A stretch of 64,000 bases of DNA. Origin: Helicobacter sp. Lineage in GTDB: Bacteria > Campylobacterota > Campylobacteria > Campylobacterales > Helicobacteraceae. The stretch is taken from the NCBI RefSeq assembly GCF_017502485.1, contig NZ_JAFVUX010000043.1, forward strand, positions 1 to 64,000, given 5' to 3'. The position numbers and the translations under genes were made by a program. Below the pieces are notes generated by a model, which made no database searches, was not told the origin of the DNA, and saw nothing but the letters and a program-made list of their open reading frames with translations. Of the stretch, positions 52,756 through 62,362 are shown piece by piece. Position 1 is the stretch's first letter; each line of letters opens with the position of its first letter.

Positions 52756-54396
52756 TTAGGGGATCAGCCATTGCATATAAAAGGCAATAGCGTAAGTAAA
52801 AATCCCAATACCAATGACAAATAAAATAGAGTATTTTACCGTGAAGCGGAAAAGCTCGGATTCTTTTCCAGCTAGCCCCACTGCTGCACAAGCGATAGCG
52901 ATACTTTGAGGGCTGATCATTTTTCCTACAACACCACCCACGGAGTTTGCTGCAAGGAATAATACTTCGTCGACCTTAAGCTGCTGGGCGGTTAGCTGCT
53001 GCAATGTGCCAAAAAGAAGATTGGAGCTTGTATCGCTTCCTGTTAGGAAAACGCCTATCCAGCCGACAATTGGAGAGAAGAATGCAAAAGCACTGCCTGT
53101 TTGCGAGAGAGCTAGGGCAAGTGTAGCAGAGATGCCACTGTAATTAGATACAAAGGCAAAACCCACAACCAAAGCAATAGTAAGAATCGCCCATTTCATT
53201 TCATTAAGCGTTTCACCAAAGGTTGCTATCGCTGTGCCAAGCTTAATGCGCAAAAGAGGGATAGTGATCAATGCCACGATGAAAATTGAAGTTCCTGTGG
53301 CATTGATGATGGGAAGTTCAAAAAGTGATTTCACCGCTTTTGCCTTTTTGACAGCTGGCTCAACTTGGATCACTTCTTTTAAGCTTGCGAAGTCAAATTT
53401 AAATACCATAGATGCAAGAGCTCCAGAGCCGACAAACAGGCTCTTAAACCACCCTGCTGTCCAAATCAAAATCACGCCAATGAGTAGCACAAATGGTAGC
53501 CAAGCAAGGATAATGTCCTTTGTGCTGTGCTTCTTAATTTCTAGTTTGGAGCTACTACCCACAGATTCATCAAATTTGAAGATATTTTTAGGTTGCCAGA
53601 ATCGCAAAAATACCGCCACGCATATAATAGACACAACTGCTGATGCAATATCTGGCAACTCAGGTCCGCTATATACGGCTGTTAAATATTGCACGACTGC
53701 AAAGCTTCCTCCAGCTACTAGAGCCACGGGCCAGGTCTCTTTCACACCTTTTAGTCCATTCATCAAAAACACTAAGAAAAATGGCACAAAAAGCGAGAGT
53801 GGTGGGAGCATATGTCCAGCCATCGCAGAAATCTCAGTAGCAGGCACATTGACCGCCCCAGCCATCGCAGTGATCGGCACACCTACTGCACCAAATGCCA
53901 CAGGCGCAGTATTGGCTATAAGGCAAAGCCCAGCTGCATAGAGTGGGCGAAGCCCAAGTCCAACAAGCAGAGCTGCTGTGATAGCCACAGGTCCACCAAA
54001 GCCAATCGCACCCTCTAAAAACGCGCCAAAGCAGAATCCTATCAAAATCACTTGGATTCTTTGATCTGGCGTGATAGCGATAATAGATTCTCGCAAAATA
54101 TCAAAATACCCAGATTTGACCGTGAGCTTGTAGAGAAAAATTGCCGCAATGATAATCCAAGCAATAGGCCATAGCCCATAAAGCGCACCATAAGCAAAGC
54201 TCCATAGAGCTTTATCCATAGGCATTTCATAGACAAAAATAGCAATGACAATCGCGCTTATCACGGTTAAAGCCCCGGCCCAGTGCCCCTTGAGCTTTAG
54301 CACAAGCAGAGAGATAAAAAACACGACAATAGGTATAAGTGCGACAAGCGCGCTTAGCCAAGCATTCCCTAATGGGTCATAGGTTTGATTCCACAT
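52756..54396 (-). CDS. lldP: L-lactate permease LldP
   Basis: The 546-residue inner-membrane protein takes up lactate with protons. It starts MWNQTYDPLGNAWLSALVALIPIVVFF, the standard LldP N-terminus. It has about thirteen hydrophobic segments, FGAFLEGAIGFGGPVAITAALLVGLG, and the conserved TGSDTSSNLLFG and NSVGGVVGKMISPQSIAIA near the end. GAAGGAGATC precedes the ATG. H. pylori has two copies next to each other beside mutY; here a single copy stands far from mutY (32456). The 130 bases upstream hold no gene, only a weak -10 candidate. Confidence 0.94.
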   Translation of the reverse strand: MWNQTYDPLGNAWLSALVALIPIVVFFISLLVLKLKGHWAGALTVISAIVIAIFVYEMPMDKALWSFAYGALYGLWPIAWIIIAAIFLYKLTVKSGYFDILRESIIAITPDQRIQVILIGFCFGAFLEGAIGFGGPVAITAALLVGLGLRPLYAAGLCLIANTAPVAFGAVGVPITAMAGAVNVPATEISAMAGHMLPPLSLFVPFFLVFLMNGLKGVKETWPVALVAGGSFAVVQYLTAVYSGPELPDIASAVVSIICVAVFLRFWQPKNIFKFDESVGSSSKLEIKKHSTKDIILAWLPFVLLIGVILIWTAGWFKSLFVGSGALASMVFKFDFASLKEVIQVEPAVKKAKAVKSLFELPIINATGTSIFIVALITIPLLRIKLGTAIATFGETLNEMKWAILTIALVVGFAFVSNYSGISATLALALSQTGSAFAFFSPIVGWIGVFLTGSDTSSNLLFGTLQQLTAQQLKVDEVLFLAANSVGGVVGKMISPQSIAIACAAVGLAGKESELFRFTVKYSILFVIGIGIFTYAIAFYMQWLIP

Positions 54397-54526
54397 AATA
54401 GATCTCCTTCAGGTGTGCAAAAGAGCTTAAACTTTAGCATATTTCTTAAGGCGTTACAAAGCCTAAAGCGTAGAGTTGCACAAAATTGGTATAAAGTGGT
54501 AAAAAATTAACACTTAGCCACTGCGC

Positions 54527-56128
54527 CTACCAGCTAAAGCCACCCCCGACTTTTACAAGCAAATAACTTGGCACTGCAATCCCAGAGCCCGCAATTTCGT
54601 GACTTAGATGCAAATTGCTTTGCACAGCTATATCAAAAAATCCAAGCAGATTAATGCCCCCTGTTAGGATCATCCCCTCATCGCCATTGTTGCGGAAGTC
54701 ATACATTGCGCCCAGTCGTAAATCTATTATTTTAAGATCAATGAGTATCCCACCACCAGCCACCTGTGATTTAGGGCGCATAAGCGAGATGGTGTCATTA
54801 GGCATTAGATCAATGTCTCCTGCTAGCACGATTTTGTCATTAAGCCAGCCATAGCTCACCCCTGCGCGTATCTGGGTGTTAAGCTTTATCATCGTGCCGG
54901 TTTTGGCATCAGTTTTGATTTTTGGCATATTGAGATTTTTGGCTACAAAGCCTAAGGTAAGATTTTTGGCAAATCGTGGGGCATAGGCTAGCCCAGCATC
55001 AATCCCAAAGGTATGCGTTTGAGCGATACCATCAAATGTTGGGTTTATGTCTTTTGTTATAGTGTTGAAGCTCCCTTCTTTATCGTATCCATATCCTGTC
55101 CCAAAGATATATTTAGCATTTAAACCTAGTGCAATATCACCTAGAGATGTTTCAAAAAGATGTCCATACCCTAGCGGTATTTCGGCAATCGCTATACTGC
55201 TAAGATGGAGCTGGTGCTTTGCTTGATCGCTTAAGATGGAGTGGTTATCAAATTGACCGCTGGATTGTGTGAGTGTAATTCTATCTTTTGTGAAAGTAAC
55301 TTTGAGCTCTTGACTATTATTTTTTATAATCACTTGATTATGAGTGGGGTCAATTTTTGCTGTTGCGCTTATAAAAGCACTGGGCATGATGCCAAGACTT
55401 ATTGTCCCGCGCTTTTTCTTTGAGCCGATGTTAAATATAACCCCATTTTGTGTGCTTAGAGAGAAGTCGTTTTTATTAATCATTTCATTAAGTGTAATCA
55501 TATCTGTAACAAATCGATTGAGACTAGGATCGCTTCCTGTCTGGAGAGATATGCCACTACCAAGCGTGGTAAGCAAACTTGGTAGATCACTGGGAGAGCC
55601 ACTTCCTCCCCCACCACCACCACTAGTACCATTACCAAATTTGTCCACCAAGCTTCCTATATTGTCAGGATCGACACTTGTGATCAGTCCCGCAAGCAGT
55701 GCGGCACTCAAAGGATCGTTGCCAAGAGAAGATAGCAGAGCATCTTTAATTTCTGCGGGGGGCTTTTTTTTGAGCTCATCTACCCCACCAGCACTTTGTA
55801 CTATACTTTGAAAAGCACTACTACTACTACCACTACTAAAAAGCTTTGCTAGTTGATTGGGCATATCTGTGAGATTGTCTATATCGATGGAAGCAGCGCG
55901 AGAGAGATTAGTTTCTTTATATCCTATACCAAAGCTATAAGCAAAGCCGGATCTTTTGCTCATCGCAAGGAGAGCTGGGTTGTAGTAGAGAGCCCATTGA
56001 GAGTTTCTGAGCGCGACCCCAGCCCCACCAATCCCAGCGGAGACATTGCCCATTTGCCCAAATTCTAGCGCACTAAGAGCACTAGAACCTAGCAGAATTG
56101 ATGTGATAGTAATGCATCGCAGAGTCAT
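54527..56128 (-). CDS. Outer-membrane beta-barrel protein of the TraF_2/OmpP1-like group
   Basis: The 533-residue product has a signal peptide (about 1-20) and GQMGNVSAGIGGAGVALRNSQWALYYNPALLA, the N-terminal signature shared by TraF_2/FadL-like proteins. Alternating amphipathic strands run to the end, with a C-terminal aromatic residue (VKVGGGFSW), as required for outer-membrane insertion. Residues about 100-185 form a flexible loop with Ser runs (SSGSSSS) and a Gly run (GGGGGGSGS) encoded by CTA- and ACC-type triplet repeats (55607-55625 and 55817-55838 on the plus strand). The function is not known; transport of hydrophobic compounds is possible by analogy with FadL. Confidence 0.7.
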   Translation of the reverse strand: MTLRCITITSILLGSSALSALEFGQMGNVSAGIGGAGVALRNSQWALYYNPALLAMSKRSGFAYSFGIGYKETNLSRAASIDIDNLTDMPNQLAKLFSSGSSSSAFQSIVQSAGGVDELKKKPPAEIKDALLSSLGNDPLSAALLAGLITSVDPDNIGSLVDKFGNGTSGGGGGGSGSPSDLPSLLTTLGSGISLQTGSDPSLNRFVTDMITLNEMINKNDFSLSTQNGVIFNIGSKKKRGTISLGIMPSAFISATAKIDPTHNQVIIKNNSQELKVTFTKDRITLTQSSGQFDNHSILSDQAKHQLHLSSIAIAEIPLGYGHLFETSLGDIALGLNAKYIFGTGYGYDKEGSFNTITKDINPTFDGIAQTHTFGIDAGLAYAPRFAKNLTLGFVAKNLNMPKIKTDAKTGTMIKLNTQIRAGVSYGWLNDKIVLAGDIDLMPNDTISLMRPKSQVAGGGILIDLKIIDLRLGAMYDFRNNGDEGMILTGGINLLGFFDIAVQSNLHLSHEIAGSGIAVPSYLLVKVGGGFSW

Positions 56129-56184
56129 TGTATCTCCAAGATTCTAGGATATAGATTTTCTAAATCGTCCATTTGAACAACGCT

Positions 56185-57573
56185 TTAAGCAATAAATGAG
56201 CCACTATCGATATTGCGCTCTTTTAGGATCTCAGCGACCAAAAATGCAAGCTCGATTGACTGCGTGGCATTAAGCCTTGGGTCACACTGTGTGGAGTAGC
56301 AGCTAGCGAGATTTGCCTCTGTGATGGCTTGTGAGCCACCTACACACTCTGTAACATCAGCACCTGTCATTTCTAGATGGATTCCACCTGCGATACTACC
56401 GCAGGCTTTATGGATTGTAAAAAAACTTTTAACCTCGCTTAAGATCTTATCAAATGCGCGTGTTTTGTAGCCATTGCTGGCTTTGATTGTGTTTCCATGC
56501 ATTGGGTCGCAGCTCCACAAAATCGCACGCCCTTCTTTATGCACACTCTCTAAAAGTTTGGGGAAGTTTTTTTCTATCAAATCTGCCCCCATACGCACGA
56601 TGAGATTAAGCCTGCCCGGCTCATTGTGTGGGTTTAGAATATCGCAGATCCCTAGAATCTCATCTTTTGTCGCACTAGGTCCGATCTTCACGCCTACTGG
56701 GTTCTCCACACCGCGCAAAAACTCCAAATGCGCCCCATCAAGATCGCGCGTGCGCTCGCCTATCCATAGCATATGTGCGCTACAGTCATACCATTTGCCA
56801 CTTAGGCTATCTTGGCGCACAAGCTGCTCTTCATAGTTTAGTAGCAGGGCTTCGTGGCTTGTGTAGAACTCTGTGGTTTTTAGCGTGGGGGTGTTGCTAG
56901 AATCTATCCCGCAAGCACTCATAAAGCCTAATGCTTGGGTTATGGACTCTGCTAGCTTCTCATATTTTTGCCCTAGGGGATTGGACTTGACAAAATCTAG
57001 ATTCCAGCGATGCACTTCATTTAAGTCTGCTAGCCCTCCGCTAGCAAATGCGCGCAGGAGATTGAGTGTAGCAGAGCTTTGGTGGTAGGCTTGAAGCATT
57101 CTTTTTGGACTAGGCTCTCTAGCATCATCATTGAAGGCTAGGGCATTGATAATATCGCCTCGATAGCTTGGCAGAGTCACGCCACCAACTTCTTCAGTCT
57201 CTGCGCTTCTAGGCTTAGCAAACTGCCCTGCCATACGACCGACCTTGATGATAGGACAGCTTCCAGCAAAGGTTAGAATCGCACCCATCTGGATAATAAG
57301 CTTAAATAAATCTCGTATCCCAGAGCCACTAAACTGCGAGAAGCTCTCCGCGCAATCACCTCCTTGTAGCAAAAATGCTTTGCCTTGCTGGGCTTGCGCA
57401 AAGCGAGCTTTAAGCATTCTTGCTTCTCCGGCGAATACTAGTGGAGGGTAGGAGGCAAGCTCGGCTTCAGTGGATTCTAGCATAGCGGTGTCGCGGTAGG
57501 TGGGAGTCTGCTTAATGGGGAGAGTGCGCCAAGAGCGCTTGTCCCAAGGTTTAGAAGTTGTATGCGCCACCAT
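56185..57573 (-). CDS. aroG: Class II DAHP synthase (aromatic pathway, first step)
   Basis: The 462-residue enzyme joins phosphoenolpyruvate and erythrose-4-phosphate at the start of the shikimate pathway. It is of the plant-like type [73 protein letters not shown] and [18 protein letters not shown] are all present. Length is normal (H. pylori HP0134 is similar). It is preceded by an extended -10 promoter located just after the TauE/SafE gene. Confidence 0.95.
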   Translation of the reverse strand: MVAHTTSKPWDKRSWRTLPIKQTPTYRDTAMLESTEAELASYPPLVFAGEARMLKARFAQAQQGKAFLLQGGDCAESFSQFSGSGIRDLFKLIIQMGAILTFAGSCPIIKVGRMAGQFAKPRSAETEEVGGVTLPSYRGDIINALAFNDDAREPSPKRMLQAYHQSSATLNLLRAFASGGLADLNEVHRWNLDFVKSNPLGQKYEKLAESITQALGFMSACGIDSSNTPTLKTTEFYTSHEALLLNYEEQLVRQDSLSGKWYDCSAHMLWIGERTRDLDGAHLEFLRGVENPVGVKIGPSATKDEILGICDILNPHNEPGRLNLIVRMGADLIEKNFPKLLESVHKEGRAILWSCDPMHGNTIKASNGYKTRAFDKILSEVKSFFTIHKACGSIAGGIHLEMTGADVTECVGGSQAITEANLASCYSTQCDPRLNATQSIELAFLVAEILKERNIDSGSFIA

Positions 57574-57617
57574 AGTAGTCCTTAAGTGAATATATACTTT
57601 ATGTTATGTGTGCGCGT

Positions 57618-57626
57618 ATTGTAGCA
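57618..57626 (-). promoter_or_regulatory. Extended -10 promoter of aroG
   Basis: On the minus strand TGCTACAAT (57626-57618) matches the extended -10 pattern. It lies about 45 bases before the aroG ATG, directly after the stop of the upstream permease gene. Confidence 0.5.
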
Positions 57627-57628
57627 TA

Positions 57629-58426
57629 CTAGAATTTATATTGCACAAAGAGTGAGATAAACATTATCATAAAGACTGCGACCACCATAATGCGCACGAT
57701 TTTTGCTCCTTTTTGCAATGCGAGCTTTGATCCTAGATAGCCTCCAAGCATATTGCATACTATTAGTGGAAGTGCTAGCAGATACAGCACGCTTCCACTT
57801 AGGATGAAAGCAAGCAAACTGCCCAGCCCAGAGCCTAGGTTAATAAGCTTCGCGCAGCCACTTGCATAGAGCAGATCCATATGTAAAGCCATATAAAACC
57901 CCATTATAAGAAAGCTCCCCGTCCCCGGACCAAAGTAGCCATCATAAAAGCCTATGCTAAGCGATAAAAGCGGTGTGATGAGAAATATGTCTTTTGGACT
58001 AAAGTGGATTCTACCTTGGCGAAATCTCTTTGGCGCGAGTGCTAGGAGCGCGGCTATGGGGAGTAGGAGTAGGATGATGTCTTTTAGCGCGCTTTGGCTT
58101 GTAAGGATCACTGCCTTTGATCCGATATATGCGCCAATGGTGGAAAAGACAATGCCAACTAGCACGATACGCCATAAGACTTTCTTGTGGGTGATGAAGT
58201 TGAAGCTCGCAATCGCTGTGCCAAAGACTACGATGAATTTATTTGTCCCAAGTGCTAGATGTGGTGGAATCCCTGCTAGAAGCAAGCTAGGCGTGGAGAT
58301 GAAGCCCCCTCCTCCAGCGATAGAATCCACAAACCCAGAGAGAAAAAATGCCACACACAGCACAAGTAGTACCCACTCCCACTGTGCTCCAAGATAGCTG
58401 CTAGCATATAGGCTAAGGTTTGGCAT
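57629..58426 (-). CDS. TauE/SafE (TSUP) family membrane permease
   Basis: The 265-residue inner-membrane protein has about eight hydrophobic segments and the family motifs FLSGFVDSIAGGGGFISTPSLLLAGIPPHLALGTNKF near the N-terminus and SIGFYDGYFGPGTGSFLIMGFY in the middle. TSUP proteins export sulfonates or sulfite/organic anions; the substrate here is unknown. AAGGAG precedes the ATG. It is divergent from gatC across a 178-base gap that contains several partial copies of the dispersed palindrome and the gatC promoter. Confidence 0.85.
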   Translation of the reverse strand: MPNLSLYASSYLGAQWEWVLLVLCVAFFLSGFVDSIAGGGGFISTPSLLLAGIPPHLALGTNKFIVVFGTAIASFNFITHKKVLWRIVLVGIVFSTIGAYIGSKAVILTSQSALKDIILLLLPIAALLALAPKRFRQGRIHFSPKDIFLITPLLSLSIGFYDGYFGPGTGSFLIMGFYMALHMDLLYASGCAKLINLGSGLGSLLAFILSGSVLYLLALPLIVCNMLGGYLGSKLALQKGAKIVRIMVVAVFMIMFISLFVQYKF

Positions 58427-58545
58427 TGATACTCCTTAAAGATTTGAAGCAAGGGTATTGATAAGGCTTTGCGTGAGTGTTTTCTACAACCCTAGAATCC
58501 ACTTGCACTTAGATTCTAGCGTATCGCAGAGATTTGCCTAGACTC

Positions 58546-58554
58546 TGCTATAAT
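58546..58554 (+). promoter_or_regulatory. Extended -10 promoter of gatC-uvrA
   Basis: TGCTATAAT, identical to the extended -10 of nhaA, lies 54 bases before the gatC ATG, with AAGGAG at 58596-58601 as ribosome-binding site. The leader contains a GGATTCTAG near-copy of the dispersed palindrome. Confidence 0.6.
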
Positions 58555-58607
58555 TGCGCCTTTGGATTCTAGCCTATCTTAGCTAAAGTTTATGTAAGGA
58601 GTGTGTG

Positions 58608-58886
58608 ATGGTGATTGATGAGCTGCTTTTAGAGAAGTTGCAGCGACTTGCGATGATTGAATTAAGTAGTGAGGAAGCCAAAGAAGTGGCGAGTAATCTT
58701 AATGAAATTTTAAGCTTTATTGATAATCTCTCTAGTGTTAATACCAACGACATAGTCTTAAGCAATACTGCTAAGACTCCTTTGCGTGATGATGTGCCTA
58801 AAGATTCTACTATCGCTCAGAGTGTGCTAGAAAACGCCCCTAAAGCACAAGATGGATTTTTCATCGTGCCAAAGATTATCGAATAG
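58608..58886 (+). CDS. gatC: Glu-tRNA(Gln) amidotransferase subunit C
   Basis: GatC is the small subunit that stabilises GatA/GatB, which convert Glu-tRNA-Gln to Gln-tRNA-Gln; epsilonproteobacteria lack a dedicated glutaminyl-tRNA synthetase. The 92-residue product has the family pattern LLLEKLQRLAMIELSSEEAKEVASNLNEILSFIDNL and a C-terminal LRDDVPKDS...APKAQDGFFIVPKIIE. The open frame begins at GTG 58605, but the ATG at 58608 sits 6 bases after AAGGAG and is preferred. gatA and gatB are not in the window. uvrA follows 27 bases on. Confidence 0.92.
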   Translation: MVIDELLLEKLQRLAMIELSSEEAKEVASNLNEILSFIDNLSSVNTNDIVLSNTAKTPLRDDVPKDSTIAQSVLENAPKAQDGFFIVPKIIE

Positions 58887-58913
58887 CCTGAAATCTACTT
58901 TTAGAGAAGCACT

Positions 58914-61736
58914 ATGCAAGAATACATAGAAATCATCGGCGCAAGGGAGCATAATCTCAAGAATATCCACCTAAAAATCCCCAAAAACAAGCTTGTAGTA
59001 TTTACGGGACTTAGCGGCAGTGGGAAAAGCACCCTTGCTTTTGACACACTCTATGCTGAAGGGCAAAGGCGATATATAGAGTCGCTCTCAAGCTATGCTA
59101 GGCAGTTCTTAGACAAAGTAGGCAAACCCAATGTCGATAAAATCAACGGACTTACTCCAGCCATAGCCATTGATCAAAAAACTACAAGCAAAAACCCTCG
59201 CTCCACTGTTGGCACAATCACAGAGATTTATGACTATCTTCGCTTGCTATATGCGCGCGTAGGCACGCAACATTGTCATTTGTGTGATAAGCCTATTTCT
59301 TCTATGACTTCTAGTGATATTATTAATCAAGTGTTAGCTTTGCCAAATGAAGCGAAAATACTCATTCTCGCCCCCATTGTGCGAGAGAAAAAAGGTAGCT
59401 TTGCTGATAAAATCCAAGAGTTGCGGCAGAAGGGCTTTGTGCGCGCATATATTGATGGTGTGATGGTGCGGCTTGATGAAGAGATCGAGCTTGTAAAGAC
59501 TAAGAAGCATAGTATAAAGATCATCATTGATAGAGTGCAAAATACTCAAGAAAACTCCACGCGCATAGCCCAAGCAGTGGAGAGAGCCCTGCAAGAATCT
59601 TTTGGTGAGGTAGAGATAGAATACACCCTTGATGAGAAACACCACTTAATCCACTATTCCGAGCATTTTGCTTGCTTTGATTGCAAGGTGAGCTTTGAGC
59701 CCCTTGAGCCACTAAGCTTTTCCTTTAACTCCCCTAAGGGTGCTTGTGAGAGTTGCTCTGGGCTAGGGAGCAAATACAGCATTGATTTAAAAAAGATTTT
59801 AAACACTTCTTTACCACTCAATGATGGTGGTATAAAAGTCATCTTTGGCTTTAATCGCAATTATTATGCCGAGCTATTTAAGGCTTTTTGTGCGCACTAT
59901 GGTATTGATAGTGCAAAGAGCTTTGATGAGTTAGATAAAACTAAGCAAAACACCTTGCTTTATGGCGGAAGCGAAGAAGTGGAGATCATTTGGCGCAATA
60001 GTGCGATGAAGCGTCCGTGGAAAGGGATTTTACAAATCGCGTATGATATGTTTAAAGATGAGCGCGATTTACACGACTATATGAGCGAAAAGTCCTGCGA
60101 TACTTGCGGGGCAAACCGCTTAAAGCTCGAGTCTCTAAGCGTAAAAGTCGCAGGTAAAGGTATAGGCGATGTGATCACAATGCCCATTGAAGAAGCATAT
60201 GAGTTTTTTTCTAATGCAAGCAACTTCGCCTACTTTAGTAAGCAACAAAGCTTTATTGCTGCGCCGATTTTGCGTGAGATCGTGGAGCGATTATTTTTCC
60301 TTGTGGATGTGGGGTTAGGCTATCTTACTTTGCGCAGAGATGCGCGCACCATTAGTGGAGGGGAGAGCCAGCGCATACGCATAGCCAGTCAAATAGGAAG
60401 CGGGCTTACAGGCGTGCTCTATGTGCTAGATGAGCCAAGTATAGGACTGCACGAGCGCGACACACTAAAGCTCATTAAAACCCTGCGCAACCTACAAGAA
60501 AAGGGTAATTCTGTCATTGTCGTAGAGCATGATAGAGAGACAATTTTACACGCGGATTTTATTGTCGATATCGGTCCGGGTGCTGGGGCTTTAGGCGGGG
60601 AAGTGATTTATAGTGGAAATCTTGCAGGTATGCTTAAAGCTAACACGCTTACAGCAGATTTTATCAATCGCAAGCGCGACATCTCCTACCAAACTAATCG
60701 TAAAAAAGAGCAGTGGCTCTCTATCAACAATGTCTCTATCAACAACATCAAAAACCTTAGCACCAAAATCCCCTTGCAAAACTTCGTTTGTGTAACAGGC
60801 GTGAGTGGCAGTGGGAAAAGCTCTTTAATCCTACAAACCCTGCTTCCCGTAGCTCAAGAGATTTTGAATAATGCGCGCAAGATTAAAAAATGCGATGGTG
60901 TGGAGATTATAGGGCTAGAGCATTTAGATAAAGTCATCTACCTTGATCAAAGCCCTATAGGTCGCACTCCAAGGAGTAATCCAGCTACCTACACAGGCAC
61001 GATGGATGAGATCCGCGCGGTATTTGCGCAGACAAAAGAGGCAAAGATTCTAGGATTTGGGGTGTCGCGCTTTAGCTTTAATGTGCGAGGAGGACGGTGT
61101 GAAAAATGCCAAGGAGAAGGCGAGATCACCATAGAAATGCACTTTTTGCCAGATGTGATGGTCAAATGCGATCTGTGCCAAGGTAGCAAATACAATGCTC
61201 AAACCCTGCAAGTCAAATACAAAGGCAAGTCCATAGCCGATGTACTAGCAATGAGCGTTGATAGCGCGTGTGAGTTTTTCGCTAAGCTTCCTAGAATCCA
61301 TCAAAAGTTACAAACCTTGCAAGATGTGGGGTTGGGCTATATCACTCTAGGGCAGAATGCCACGACACTAAGTGGGGGGGAAGCACAGAGAATCAAACTT
61401 GCTAAAGAGCTAAGTCGCAAAGATACAGGGCGCACGCTTTATGTGCTAGATGAGCCTACCACAGGACTACACTTTGGCGATGTGGATAGACTAACAAAAG
61501 TGCTACACCATCTTGTAGAGCTGGGCAATAGTGTGATTGTTGTTGAGCATAATTTGGATCTTATAAAAAACGCGGATTATATCATTGATATGGGACCAGA
61601 AGGTGGCGATAAGGGGGGCGAGGTCATCTTAGCAGGCGATGTAGCAAGCTTTGTAAAAGCCGCGCCAAAATCTCGTAGCTACACAGCAAAGTTCTTGGCT
61701 AAAGAGCTAGAAGAGCAGAAAAATAAGCCAAAGTAG
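58914..61736 (+). CDS. uvrA: Excinuclease ABC subunit A
   Basis: UvrA recognises bulky DNA damage in nucleotide excision repair. The 940-residue ABC protein has two nucleotide-binding modules: [23 protein letters not shown] (about 32-55) with [16 protein letters not shown], and [10 protein letters not shown] (about 635) with [15 protein letters not shown]. Zinc motifs CHLC...[13 protein letters not shown]...CESC and [27 protein letters not shown] are present. A G7 tract (61374-61380) encodes the second signature motif. The stop TAG lies in a TAGATTCTA copy (61734-61742). Confidence 0.97.
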   Translation: MQEYIEIIGAREHNLKNIHLKIPKNKLVVFTGLSGSGKSTLAFDTLYAEGQRRYIESLSSYARQFLDKVGKPNVDKINGLTPAIAIDQKTTSKNPRSTVGTITEIYDYLRLLYARVGTQHCHLCDKPISSMTSSDIINQVLALPNEAKILILAPIVREKKGSFADKIQELRQKGFVRAYIDGVMVRLDEEIELVKTKKHSIKIIIDRVQNTQENSTRIAQAVERALQESFGEVEIEYTLDEKHHLIHYSEHFACFDCKVSFEPLEPLSFSFNSPKGACESCSGLGSKYSIDLKKILNTSLPLNDGGIKVIFGFNRNYYAELFKAFCAHYGIDSAKSFDELDKTKQNTLLYGGSEEVEIIWRNSAMKRPWKGILQIAYDMFKDERDLHDYMSEKSCDTCGANRLKLESLSVKVAGKGIGDVITMPIEEAYEFFSNASNFAYFSKQQSFIAAPILREIVERLFFLVDVGLGYLTLRRDARTISGGESQRIRIASQIGSGLTGVLYVLDEPSIGLHERDTLKLIKTLRNLQEKGNSVIVVEHDRETILHADFIVDIGPGAGALGGEVIYSGNLAGMLKANTLTADFINRKRDISYQTNRKKEQWLSINNVSINNIKNLSTKIPLQNFVCVTGVSGSGKSSLILQTLLPVAQEILNNARKIKKCDGVEIIGLEHLDKVIYLDQSPIGRTPRSNPATYTGTMDEIRAVFAQTKEAKILGFGVSRFSFNVRGGRCEKCQGEGEITIEMHFLPDVMVKCDLCQGSKYNAQTLQVKYKGKSIADVLAMSVDSACEFFAKLPRIHQKLQTLQDVGLGYITLGQNATTLSGGEAQRIKLAKELSRKDTGRTLYVLDEPTTGLHFGDVDRLTKVLHHLVELGNSVIVVEHNLDLIKNADYIIDMGPEGGDKGGEVILAGDVASFVKAAPKSRSYTAKFLAKELEEQKNKPK

Positions 61737-61891
61737 ATTCTAGTGTGGATGTGGGGCTACGGATTCTATTGCGACTATGGATATTTGTGGCAAGGCTTCT
61801 TTATACTAGAATCTAGCTTTACAAAGTCTGGATTCTAGGGGGCTCTATTCTTTATAGGCTTACACTAGAATCTAGCTTGATGGATTCTAGG
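61734..61891. repeat. Intergenic cluster of TAGAWTCTA palindromes between uvrA and trmL
   Basis: The 150-base gap between these convergent genes holds no gene. It contains TAGATTCTA at the uvrA stop and ACTAGAATCTAGCTT twice (61805-61819 and 61864-61878), each followed within about 25 bases by GGATTCTAGG (61830-61839 and 61882-61891). There is also a GGATTCTA variant near 61761. The last element supplies the trmL stop codon. The inverted copies could fold and end both transcripts. Confidence 0.75.
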
Positions 61892-62345
61892 CTTTGCAAG
61901 AAAGTTGGCGTAGTACTTCATAAGCGACGACCCCAACACTTGTAGAGAGATTAAGGCTACGCGCGTGGCTTGCCATAGGGATTGTTAGGCACTGCTTGTT
62001 GTTTGCATTTAAGATACTTTCGCTAATACCCGCATCTTCGCGCCCAAAGTAGAGAAAGCACTCTTGGTCGAAATGCGCTTGGTAGTAAGGCTTATTTGCT
62101 TTAGTCGTTAGGAAAAAGTGCCTAGAGTCTAGCGGATATTGCGCCCAAAAATGCTCCAAGCTATCCCACTCACATTTTTGCAAATACTGCCAATAATCTA
62201 GTCCAGCACGCTTGAGAGACTTCTCGCTAAGGCAGAATCCAAAAGGGTGGATGAGATGAAGTGTAGCATTTGTGGCGACACAGAGCCTACCGATATTCCC
62301 TGTGTTTTGAGGGATTCTAGGCTCTATTAAGATGATATGAAGCAT
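61887..62345 (-). CDS. trmL: tRNA (cytidine/uridine-34-2'-O)-methyltransferase TrmL
   Basis: TrmL methylates the wobble ribose of tRNA-Leu. The 152-residue SPOUT enzyme has IILIEPRIPQNTGNIGRLCVATNATLHLIHPFGF at the N-terminus, YFGREDAGIS with the SAM-binding knot, and ARSLNLSTSVGVVAYEVLRQL at the end, all hallmarks of the family. Length is normal. Its stop TAG is part of a GGATTCTAGG element. It follows the Lpp20-family gene by 17 bases and is probably in the same transcript. Confidence 0.93.
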   Translation of the reverse strand: MLHIILIEPRIPQNTGNIGRLCVATNATLHLIHPFGFCLSEKSLKRAGLDYWQYLQKCEWDSLEHFWAQYPLDSRHFFLTTKANKPYYQAHFDQECFLYFGREDAGISESILNANNKQCLTIPMASHARSLNLSTSVGVVAYEVLRQLSCKA

Positions 62346-62362
62346 AGCGCATTTAAAGTGAG

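Noticed and set aside
58427-58604. Structured RNA or tRNA in the longest intergenic gap
   Set aside because: No cloverleaf, T-loop or hairpin-rich pattern was found; the gap holds a promoter and partial palindrome copies.
61374-61380. G7 tract in uvrA
   Set aside because: It encodes the conserved LSGGE signature; no evidence of variation.
61734-61891. CRISPR array between uvrA and trmL
   Set aside because: Repeats are only 9-15 bases, palindromic and irregularly spaced, with no cas genes; they belong to the dispersed element.
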